Below are positions 7,097-13,116 of a stretch of 32,613 nt of DNA, one piece after another. The notes under the pieces are model-generated. The model worked only from the letters and a program-made list of their open reading frames with translations. It did no database searches and was not told the origin of the DNA. A program made the position numbers and the translations under genes. Source of the DNA: Deltaproteobacteria bacterium (GTDB lineage Bacteria; Myxococcota; B64-G9); the NCBI GenBank assembly GCA_030622135.1, contig JAUXGL010000029.1, positions 1-32,613 on the forward strand, given 5' to 3'. Every line of letters starts with the position of its first letter. The stretch's first letter is position 1.

Positions 7097-7915
7097 CTAA
7101 CGCGATGTCCCCTGACCGATATCCGCCGGGTCAACCCGGGGAAACGGCCTGAAAACACTGGACCTGACCGCCTTGGGTCTCTCTCCGCTGCTATCGATAT
7201 CGAACTCGATGTATGTGTCTCGCTCGCCCTTGAGTGCCGCGAATTCCTCGTTGCGAATCCGTCCGTCTTCCAGGTCGCTGATGTGCAGGAACATGTCGGT
7301 GTTCACGTCCTTCGGCCTGAGACCCAGGTAATGCGTCAGAAAGCCGAAACCACGCTCCTCGTCGACGTTGTGCACGATGCCTCGATGGCGCTTGGGATCG
7401 GCCTTAGCCTCCAGCAGTCGGGGAACCAGGTAGCCGTCGAAGAAGTAGTCCACCTCGCGTCGCAACTCCTGGCTTACGAACGAGAAGGCCAGAAGGTCGA
7501 CCCGCTTTCCCCGATTCTGCAGGGCACGCACCAGCCGGAGAAAGTCCCCGTCACCGGTGCCCAGCAAGATGTAATCGAGCTGCTCGGACTGCAGCAACGC
7601 GTCCACCGCCAGGTCGATGTCCGCATTGGCTTTGGTATGGATCTCGCCGTCTTCGTTGCGGTAGCGCTTGACCGGCTTCTGTACGACATGAAACCCCGCC
7701 CGGCGTATCGCATCGCGGAATCCCTGCTTCTTCCGGGCATACTCCTTATTGGCGTAACCCTTTTCCCGCTCATGGTCCACCGCCATGTAGGCGTTGGCCC
7801 GGATGATAGTCGCGTCCTGCGCCTCGACCAGCTCGCGGACAACCTCGACATCCATGCCCCAACCGCCACAGCGACTGAGGTTCTCGCTGTCTAAGAATAT
7901 TCCGGCCTTGATCAT
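7097..7915 (-). CDS. NYN-domain protein with C-terminal cold-shock-like domain
   Basis: Residues 1-165 form a NYN (PIN-like, LabA/DUF88) domain with the acidic residues of the metal site in place: Asp9 (GIFLDSEN), Asp99/Asp101/Asp105 (ADIDLAVD) and Asp122/Asp124 (GTGDGDF). Residues ~176-255 resemble a cold-shock/OB domain (RGIVHNVDEERGFGFL, DMFLHISDL), so an RNA-binding module is joined to a likely ribonuclease. NYN proteins are predicted metal-dependent RNases; the RNA target is unknown. The ATG overlaps the pgsA stop codon in an ATGA junction, so the two should be translationally coupled. The gene sits between pgsA and recD2 in one operon. The fusion is known in outline from other bacteria; its role here is inference. 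Confidence 0.85.
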   Translation of the reverse strand: MIKAGIFLDSENLSRCGGWGMDVEVVRELVEAQDATIIRANAYMAVDHEREKGYANKEYARKKQGFRDAIRRAGFHVVQKPVKRYRNEDGEIHTKANADIDLAVDALLQSEQLDYILLGTGDGDFLRLVRALQNRGKRVDLLAFSFVSQELRREVDYFFDGYLVPRLLEAKADPKRHRGIVHNVDEERGFGFLTHYLGLRPKDVNTDMFLHISDLEDGRIRNEEFAALKGERDTYIEFDIDSSGERPKAVRSSVFRPFPRVDPADIGQGTSR

Positions 7916-8640
7916 TTACCCTCCTCCCCGCTCGATCCCATGGGGTCAGTAGTACATGATACCCCAGCGGCGCCGGTCTCCTGGTCTTTCTTGTTGATGC
8001 TCCTGACGAAGCGGAAGACATACTGTGCAGCGGAGAAGACCGAGAAGAACAGGGACATGTAGATGAGCCACAGGCCGACGACGTGGAAGTCGACCCAGGG
8101 ACGCACGGGAATGCCGAACTCGGCCAGTAACTCGTGGAACCAGGTGCCGGCCACCAGGTTGTGCAACCAGGGGGAGATGACCGCGACTGGATAGGGGTAG
8201 TGGATCAAGAGGCCCAGGATACCGGTGAGCTGGAAGGCGGTCTTCCACTTGCCGCCCTGGCTGGCGGCGATGACCATCCCTTCGGTGACGGCGATGCCTC
8301 TCAGCCCGGTGATGGCCAGCTCCCGGGCCAGCAGCAGCACCACCACCCAGGCGGGAATCCGGCCCAGGGGAACCAGCATGACCAGGACGGAGGTGACGAT
8401 CAGCTTATCGGCCAGCGGATCTAGGAACTTTCCCAGGACGGTGGTCAGCCCCTTGCGCCGGGCCAGCCAGCCGTCGAAGTAGTCGGTGATCGAAGCCGCG
8501 CCGAACAGGCAGGCGGCAATGAAGCTGTTGACCCGGTTCTCGTAGTAAACAAACACAAGCACTAACGGAATCACCAGGATGCGGAACATGGTAAGCATGT
8601 TGGGAAGGTTGAAAAATTCCTGTCTCAGGGACTTACGCAT
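7912..8640 (-). CDS. pgsA: CDP-diacylglycerol-glycerol-3-phosphate 3-phosphatidyltransferase
   Basis: The 242-residue membrane protein carries the CDP-alcohol phosphotransferase signature D-G-x2-A-R-x8-G-x3-D-x3-D as DGWLARRKGLTTVLGKFLDP plus LAD (residues 56-78), with several hydrophobic helices around it. It would make phosphatidylglycerophosphate, the first step to phosphatidylglycerol and cardiolipin. It is ~60 residues longer than the E. coli enzyme; the extra length is mainly a segment between the last helices (about residues 160-200). I chose the ATG at 8640, which has a GAGGG ribosome site; the longer frame from 8691 would overlap the upstream gene and adds no conserved residues. It follows the TPR-AIM24 gene by 19 bases and overlaps the NYN gene by four. 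Confidence 0.93.
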   Translation of the reverse strand: MRKSLRQEFFNLPNMLTMFRILVIPLVLVFVYYENRVNSFIAACLFGAASITDYFDGWLARRKGLTTVLGKFLDPLADKLIVTSVLVMLVPLGRIPAWVVVLLLARELAITGLRGIAVTEGMVIAASQGGKWKTAFQLTGILGLLIHYPYPVAVISPWLHNLVAGTWFHELLAEFGIPVRPWVDFHVVGLWLIYMSLFFSVFSAAQYVFRFVRSINKKDQETGAAGVSCTTDPMGSSGEEGK

Positions 8641-8659
8641 GACTCGACCCTCGAAAGAA

Positions 8660-9808
8660 CTAACCCATGTAGTACACTGCTCCGGTTCCACTGAGCTCGA
8701 TCCACAATGCGGTCGGAAGCGGACGGCTTATCTTGACTACCCGCGGCGTTAGATCTCCCGACCAACCTACCAGCTTCCCCAGGTCCAGGAGAAGCTTGTC
8801 TTCCGTAACCCTTCTGGTACGCAACTCGCCGGGGCAAGTCAAGACCATCTGTGCCGGCCCGCGCAGATGAAAGATGGGCGGGTCGTTCTGCTCCTCGGAG
8901 GGCAGCCGGCCGTTCTCGAAGAAAGCCACATCACCAAAAGCGAAGACGTACTCCTCCATGAAGTAACCCGGCTCTTCGCCCTGAGAATGAATGCAGTAGC
9001 CGTTTTCGTGCACGGAGAACTGCAGCTGCCCCGCTCCCTCCACCAGAACCATGGCCTGCTTTCCACTGCCGAAAGTGTACCTGGTGGCCTCTCCCTCGAA
9101 GCGCTTTTTCACGAAGGTGAACTTCAGATCTCCCTGTATCCAGGTGAGCGTCGGCAGGCGGGTAAACAGGCGTCCGGGGGAATCGGCCACCAGGCGCTGG
9201 TCATCGAGAGAGAAGGGCGCGGTGGGTTCGACGGTGGCTTCACCCTGGATCGCTTTCGGTTCGGGCCCGGGCTCACCAGGTGGTGCTGCTTCGCTTCCGC
9301 GGTTTTTGCGGTGCCCTTGGGTACGCTCAGCTACGGGCTCGACGTCATCGATGCCGGCTGGGGCGCGGTCTTGGTGGGCCTGGCCCGCTTCGCCCTTCTT
9401 CATCTTCACCACCGCCAGGCTGCGGTGGGCTTTCTCGTGATCGGGGCTCAACTCCACCGCCGTCTGGAGCTCGGCTTCGGCTTCATCCAACTGGTCGTTC
9501 TTCAGGTACACCATGGCCAGGTTTACCCGCAGGGTGGCATCGTCCTGGTAGCGCTCGATCAGATCCCGGTAGATTACAATGGACTGCTGAATGTGACCCT
9601 GCCTGAAGTAAACCAGTCCTAGCAGGTTGAGAACGTTGGGGTTGTCCGGCTTCAGCCCCAGCGCCATTTCCAGCTGTTTTTCGGCCTCTTCCAACTGGTC
9701 GATCTGCAGCAGTTCGCCGGCCTTTTGGAAATGAAAGCGAAAGCCGCCGTCGAAATCGTCGCCGGCCTCGTTCGGACCGGAGCCCGAGGATGTGGGATCC
9801 GCACTCAT
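8660..9808 (-). CDS. TPR protein with AIM24-like C-terminal domain
   Basis: Residues ~25-145 hold about three to four TPR motifs (LEEAEKQLEMALGLKPDNPN, DEAEAELQTAVELSPDHEKA). A low-complexity linker rich in Ala, Gly, Glu and Pro follows (150-200). Residues ~205-375 form a beta-rich domain of the AIM24/DUF124 type (FSVHENGYCIHSQGE, GDVAFFENGRLP). No signal peptide or membrane segment is visible, so it is probably cytoplasmic. AIM24-like domains have no settled biochemical role in bacteria. It overlaps the lytic transglycosylase gene by four bases (ATGA) and is followed 19 bases later by pgsA, which ties it to envelope genes. The AIM24 assignment is by pattern and less certain than the TPRs. 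Confidence 0.75.
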   Translation of the reverse strand: MSADPTSSGSGPNEAGDDFDGGFRFHFQKAGELLQIDQLEEAEKQLEMALGLKPDNPNVLNLLGLVYFRQGHIQQSIVIYRDLIERYQDDATLRVNLAMVYLKNDQLDEAEAELQTAVELSPDHEKAHRSLAVVKMKKGEAGQAHQDRAPAGIDDVEPVAERTQGHRKNRGSEAAPPGEPGPEPKAIQGEATVEPTAPFSLDDQRLVADSPGRLFTRLPTLTWIQGDLKFTFVKKRFEGEATRYTFGSGKQAMVLVEGAGQLQFSVHENGYCIHSQGEEPGYFMEEYVFAFGDVAFFENGRLPSEEQNDPPIFHLRGPAQMVLTCPGELRTRRVTEDKLLLDLGKLVGWSGDLTPRVVKISRPLPTALWIELSGTGAVYYMG

Positions 9809-10440
9809 CTGGATAACTCGGATTTATTCGTCAGTTTCTTGTAGTGGTAGTAGAGACGGAGAACACGCCGGACATAACGCTGGGTTTCGGCGAACGGCGG
9901 GATGCCCATATACCGGGAGACGGCCCGGTGGCCGGCGTTGTACCCCGCCAGCGTCAGCACCAGATCCCCGTCGAAGGCATTCGCCAGCACCCGGAGGTAG
10001 CGCGTACCCCCCAGGATGTTCTTGCGGGGGTCGAAGGGATCGTCCACGCCCATCTCCTCGGCGGTTTTCGGCATCAACTGCATGAGACCCTGGGCACCGG
10101 CATGGGAAACCGCCGTGGGATTGAAGTTCGACTCCACGGCCACCACCGCGCGGATGAGCGGAATGGGAAGGTTGAACCGAGTCGACGCCTCACGGATGTA
10201 CCCGTCGTACCTGGACACGTCGAGGGGACGATACAGCTTCGACCGGTGTTTCTTCCCAGTCTTGCGCTTCTTGCTTTTCTTCTTCCTGGGGGGGTCCACC
10301 GGCCGGTAACGCTTGTCGGTGGGAACGTTGGTAAAGTGGACCACCCCGTCCCCGTCGGTGAAAGAATAGGTCTCCGCACGGATCGGCAAAGCAAAAAGCA
10401 TGACAATGCAAGCGGTTATAAGTAGTCTGAGTAAACGCAT
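9805..10440 (-). CDS. Lytic transglycosylase (SLT) with DUF4124-like N-terminus
   Basis: The 211-residue precursor has an N-terminal signal peptide (cleavage likely after IRA, residue 22), a short DUF4124-like segment (YSFTDGDGVVHFTNVP), a very basic linker (residues 52-68, nearly all Lys and Arg) and a C-terminal SLT domain. The catalytic Glu is E103 in AVESNFNP, followed by AGAQGLMQLMP and GYNAG, the normal family order. It should cleave peptidoglycan between MurNAc and GlcNAc in the periplasm. It is the first gene of the five-gene operon that continues with TPR-AIM24, pgsA, NYN and recD2. A candidate promoter lies just upstream. Confidence 0.92.
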   Translation of the reverse strand: MRLLRLLITACIVMLFALPIRAETYSFTDGDGVVHFTNVPTDKRYRPVDPPRKKKSKKRKTGKKHRSKLYRPLDVSRYDGYIREASTRFNLPIPLIRAVVAVESNFNPTAVSHAGAQGLMQLMPKTAEEMGVDDPFDPRKNILGGTRYLRVLANAFDGDLVLTLAGYNAGHRAVSRYMGIPPFAETQRYVRRVLRLYYHYKKLTNKSELSR

Positions 10441-10455
10441 TATCCTCGAAGGCGG

Positions 10456-10485
10456 ATTTTAGCACGTCCGGTCGATCCGGAGCAA
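10456..10485 (-). promoter_or_regulatory. Candidate promoter of the transglycosylase-recD2 operon
   Basis: TTGCTC (10480-10485) and TAAAAT (10456-10461) are 18 bases apart on the - strand. The start would lie near 10449, giving a leader of about ten bases that includes GAGG. The -10 is strong and the -35 partial. Confidence 0.45.
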
Positions 10486-10522
10486 GGAACCGGGCCGTTC
10501 GGGTGGTGGATCCGGGCGTTCG

Positions 10523-10551
10523 TTGACGCGGATCGGCTTCGAGGCTATTCT
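10523..10551 (+). promoter_or_regulatory. Candidate sigma70 promoter of nadB
   Basis: TTGACG (10523-10528) and TATTCT (10546-10551) are separated by 17 bases. The predicted start near 10558 leaves a 13-base leader carrying GAGG (10561-10564), six bases before the ATG at 10571. This makes the earlier in-frame TTG (10523) and ATG (10559) unlikely starts. Confidence 0.5.
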
Positions 10552-10570
10552 AGCCGGCATGAGGTGTAGC

Positions 10571-12214
10571 ATGCCCGCAAGAGCGGACTTTCTGGTGATC
10601 GGGGGCGGGCTGGCGGGACTGACCTTCGCCCTCCACGCCGCCCGGCACGGAACCGTGCTGGTGCTGACCAAGGCAGCCGAATCCGCCTCCGACAAGGCCC
10701 AGGGAGGCATCGCCTCGGTGGTTTCCGAGGACGACTCCTTCGAAGCGCATCAGGAAGACACCCTCCAGTCCGGAGCCGGGCTGTGTCACCCGGAGGTCGT
10801 GCGCACGTGCATTCAGGCCGGTCCCGGGAGCATTTCCGAGCTCATCCAGCTCGGGGTCCCCTTCAGCCGCGTCAACCACGACGAGAACGCCGCCTTCGAC
10901 CTGGGCCGGGAGGGCGGCCATTCACGCCGGCGCGTTCTGCATGCCGGGGATTTTACCGGCCACGAGATCATGCAAGCACTGACCCAGGCGGCCGAGCACG
11001 AACCCAATGTTCGCATCGTCGAAAACCAGCTGGCGGTCAACCTGATCCTGGGCACTCCCCGGGGAGGCAGACCCGGCCGCATCTGCCGCGGCGTCTACGC
11101 CCTCGACCGAGCGACCGGCTCCATCGACTCCATCCTGGGCCGCTCTACCGTTCTGGCCACCGGGGGAACCGGAAAAGTCTACGCCTACACCTCCAACCCG
11201 GACGTGGCCACGGGCGACGGCATTGCCATGGCCTACCGGGCCGGGGCGGAAATAGCCAACCTGGAGTTCGTCCAGTTCCATCCCACCTGTCTCTACCACC
11301 CCCACGCCAAGGCCTTTCTTCTGTCCGAAGCCATGCGCGGCGAGGGCGGGCGGCTGCGGCGGGCCGACGGCAGCGAGTTCCTCAAGGAGTACGACCGGCG
11401 CGGGTCGCTGGCCACCCGGGACATCGTGGCCCGGGCCATCGACTTCGAGCTCAAAAAAAGCGGCGACGACTACGTGCTTCTGGACATGTCCGCGGTGGAC
11501 GCCGACTACCTGCGCGAGCGCTTTCCCAACATCCACCGGCGCTGCTTGTCTCTGGGTCTCGATATGACCAGACAGCCGCTTCCGGTGGTTCCGGCCGCCC
11601 ACTACTTCTGTGGCGGGGTGCGCACCGATTTGCGGGGACGCAGCTCGGTACCGGGTCTCTATGCCATCGGCGAGGTGGCCTGCACCGGTTTTCACGGCGC
11701 CAACCGGCTGGCCTCCAATTCCCTGCTGGAAGCGGTGGTGTTCGGTCACCTGGCGGCGACCGATGCAATCGAGTGGTCCGGGTCCGCTCCGACTATCGAC
11801 AGCGATCCCCTTCCCTGGGACATCGGCGACGCGGTGGATTCCGATGAAAGCGTGGTGGTCTCCCAGAACTGGAACGAGATACGCCGGTTCATGTCCAACT
11901 ACGTGGGCATCGTCCGGTCGGACAAGCGCCTCGAGCGAGCCACCCGGCGAATCGACATGATCCGAGAAGAAATACACGAGTACTACTGGAACTTCATCCT
12001 CACTTCCGACCTGGTAGAGCTACGCAACATCGCCACCGTGGCCAACTTGATCATCCATTCGGCCCATCTACGCAAGGAAAGCCGCGGACTACACTACAAC
12101 CTCGACCACCCCGAACCGGAGAACCACCGCTTCCGGAAAGACACGCTGATCCGGCGCAGTCTGTCGGGAGACCCCCGGCCCTCCAGCTTCGATCTGCCCT
12201 ACGACTGGCAATAG
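10571..12214 (+). CDS. nadB: L-aspartate oxidase
   Basis: The 547-residue flavoenzyme oxidises L-aspartate to iminoaspartate, the first step of de novo NAD synthesis. The N-terminal FAD-binding motif VIGGGLAGL is followed by QGGIASV, the active-site region REGGHSRRRVLHAGDFTGHE, EFVQFHPTCLYHP, SEAMRGEGG and the second FAD region IGEVACTGFHGANRLASNSL, all in family order; the C-terminal helical domain is complete. The length is normal for NadB and the residues distinguish it from succinate dehydrogenase flavoproteins by context and N-terminal features. The partners nadA and nadC are not in the window. The ATG at 10571 has a good Shine-Dalgarno. Its last codons and stop lie inside a direct repeat that recurs beyond the toxin-antitoxin pair, so the 3' end may have been rebuilt by an insertion. 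Confidence 0.95.
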   Translation: MPARADFLVIGGGLAGLTFALHAARHGTVLVLTKAAESASDKAQGGIASVVSEDDSFEAHQEDTLQSGAGLCHPEVVRTCIQAGPGSISELIQLGVPFSRVNHDENAAFDLGREGGHSRRRVLHAGDFTGHEIMQALTQAAEHEPNVRIVENQLAVNLILGTPRGGRPGRICRGVYALDRATGSIDSILGRSTVLATGGTGKVYAYTSNPDVATGDGIAMAYRAGAEIANLEFVQFHPTCLYHPHAKAFLLSEAMRGEGGRLRRADGSEFLKEYDRRGSLATRDIVARAIDFELKKSGDDYVLLDMSAVDADYLRERFPNIHRRCLSLGLDMTRQPLPVVPAAHYFCGGVRTDLRGRSSVPGLYAIGEVACTGFHGANRLASNSLLEAVVFGHLAATDAIEWSGSAPTIDSDPLPWDIGDAVDSDESVVVSQNWNEIRRFMSNYVGIVRSDKRLERATRRIDMIREEIHEYYWNFILTSDLVELRNIATVANLIIHSAHLRKESRGLHYNLDHPEPENHRFRKDTLIRRSLSGDPRPSSFDLPYDWQ

Positions 12215-12239
12215 TCAGCACCCATATCCAGACGACTAG
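12204..12239 (+). repeat. Direct repeat, left copy (nadB 3' end)
   Basis: Thirty-six bases from the penultimate sense codons of nadB through its stop and downstream match 13080-13116 with three substitutions and one single-base indel. The shared cores include TAGTCAGCA and TATCCAGACGAC. Both copies can encode Trp-Gln-stop. Confidence 0.85.
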
Positions 12240-12278
12240 GGGAACGAGATATTTTCAGAATGCAATACCGGCTATCCA

Positions 12279-12539
12279 TCAGGCAACGTACTGCTCCTCG
12301 ATCTCCCAACTGGGGAACAGTAGCACCGCGGGGTGACACTTCAGCGCCCTGGCTAGCACCTTCGCACGTTCCGCCCCGAGCTTAACTCTGTCGTTTTCAA
12401 TCGCGGAAATGGTCGATTGCGAAATGCCCGTCAGCCTGGACAGATCGTTCTGGCTGAGTTCCTGTAGTTCCCTGATGATTCGGACCGATTCTCCGACCGA
12501 GACATCGATGGTCTTTTTGGATGGACGAAAGTCCTTCAT
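12279..12539 (-). CDS. XRE-family antitoxin (HigA-like)
   Basis: The 86-residue protein has a helix-turn-helix of the XRE type at about residues 18-70 (LSQNDLSRLTGISQSTISAI), then KVLARALKCHPAVLLFPSWE. Such proteins bind and neutralise a RelE/HigB-type toxin and repress their own operon. I chose the ATG at 12539, which has GGAGG seven bases upstream, inside the end of the toxin gene; it lies one base after the toxin stop, so translation is coupled. The toxin-first order is that of HigBA systems. The gene is convergent with nadB. Confidence 0.88.
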   Translation of the reverse strand: MKDFRPSKKTIDVSVGESVRIIRELQELSQNDLSRLTGISQSTISAIENDRVKLGAERAKVLARALKCHPAVLLFPSWEIEEQYVA

Positions 12540-12540
12540 C

Positions 12541-12822
12541 TCACTTCCTCCGGTAATCGTGGGCAGTGATATCAATTACCTGAACCATGATCTTGCGGGA
12601 CACAATTCTGTATATAACGCGGTATCGCAACCCGAGACGGGACGAGCGATATCCACTCCATTTCCCCCGAAGTAGTTCGTCGTGAAATCCTTTTATCAGC
12701 CGCAGTCCGGCCGGACCCGAAATTTTCACGATGTCCTTCCATTTTTCGTACCTTTTCAAGACCTCCTCGGGGAGACGTTGAAACCGTTTCTGCAGGTGCC
12801 AATGCTCGAATATCTCCCACAT
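12541..12822 (-). CDS. RelE/HigB-like toxin
   Basis: The 93-residue basic protein has the RelE/ParE fold pattern: an N-terminal helix pair (FQRLPEEVLKRYEKWKDIV), then the core GYRSSRLGLRYRVIYRI and the final IDITAHDYRRK. Members are usually ribosome-dependent mRNA nucleases, less often gyrase poisons; the sequence alone does not settle which. No Shine-Dalgarno precedes the ATG. The promoter sits so close that the message is predicted to start at the ATG itself. The genes and promoter are more AT-rich than their surroundings and are bounded by direct repeats, which suggests the module was acquired. Confidence 0.88.
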   Translation of the reverse strand: MWEIFEHWHLQKRFQRLPEEVLKRYEKWKDIVKISGPAGLRLIKGFHDELLRGKWSGYRSSRLGLRYRVIYRIVSRKIMVQVIDITAHDYRRK

Positions 12823-12848
12823 GTTAAATTTATACTATATCTTACATG
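12820..12848. promoter_or_regulatory. Candidate operator of the toxin-antitoxin operon
   Basis: Seven-base arms CATGTTA (12820-12826) and TTACATG (12842-12848) form an inverted repeat with six of seven positions complementary and centres 22 bases apart. It covers the -10 and most of the spacer and is well placed for repression by the XRE antitoxin. Confidence 0.4.
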
Positions 12849-12857
12849 GTATGTCAA
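12829..12857 (-). promoter_or_regulatory. Near-consensus sigma70 promoter of the toxin-antitoxin operon
   Basis: TTGACA (12852-12857), a 17-base spacer and TATAAA (12829-12834) are read on the - strand. Only six bases (TTTAAC) separate the -10 from the toxin ATG, so transcription should start at or within a base or two of the start codon. Confidence 0.75.
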
Positions 12858-13079
12858 GGTGGAAGCTGTCGACCTAGCCAAACAGGCCAAACCAACCACC
12901 CAATGCTCCCTCGCCGCGGCTTTGACACGCTACCCCTCAGCTCGTCGAGTCCTCCGTTCCATCGGAGCGATCCAGGCTTCGCCATTCCCTAGCAGGCTCG
13001 CCGGAGTCGTCAGGCCGAATCGAGTTCATTTAGTACGGACTGGTCACTCACCTCCAGTTGCTTCCCACCTCGCCTCACA

Positions 13080-13116
13080 ACTGGCAGTAGTCAGCATCCG
13101 TATCCAGACGACCTAG
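13080..13116 (+). repeat. Direct repeat, right copy
   Basis: This is the partner of 12204-12239. It retains Trp-Gln-stop codons, and the bases before it (CCTCCAG...CTTC) also resemble the nadB 3' end, so it looks like a diverged second nadB terminus. Its last bases overlap the stop codon of the pseudokinase gene. Confidence 0.8.

Noticed and set aside
8641-8691. Longer pgsA start at 8691
   Set aside because: It would overlap the end of the TPR-AIM24 gene; the ATG at 8640 has a ribosome site and begins where family similarity begins.
10523-10570. Earlier nadB starts at 10523 (TTG) and 10559 (ATG)
   Set aside because: The predicted -35 and -10 lie between 10523 and 10551, and GAGG precisely precedes the ATG at 10571.
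10922-11977. Long open frames opposite and within nadB in other frames
   Set aside because: nadB is complete with all cofactor and active-site motifs; the others are compositional shadows.
12215-12278. Terminator between nadB and the antitoxin gene
   Set aside because: No convincing stem followed by a T-run on either strand was found in the 64-base gap.
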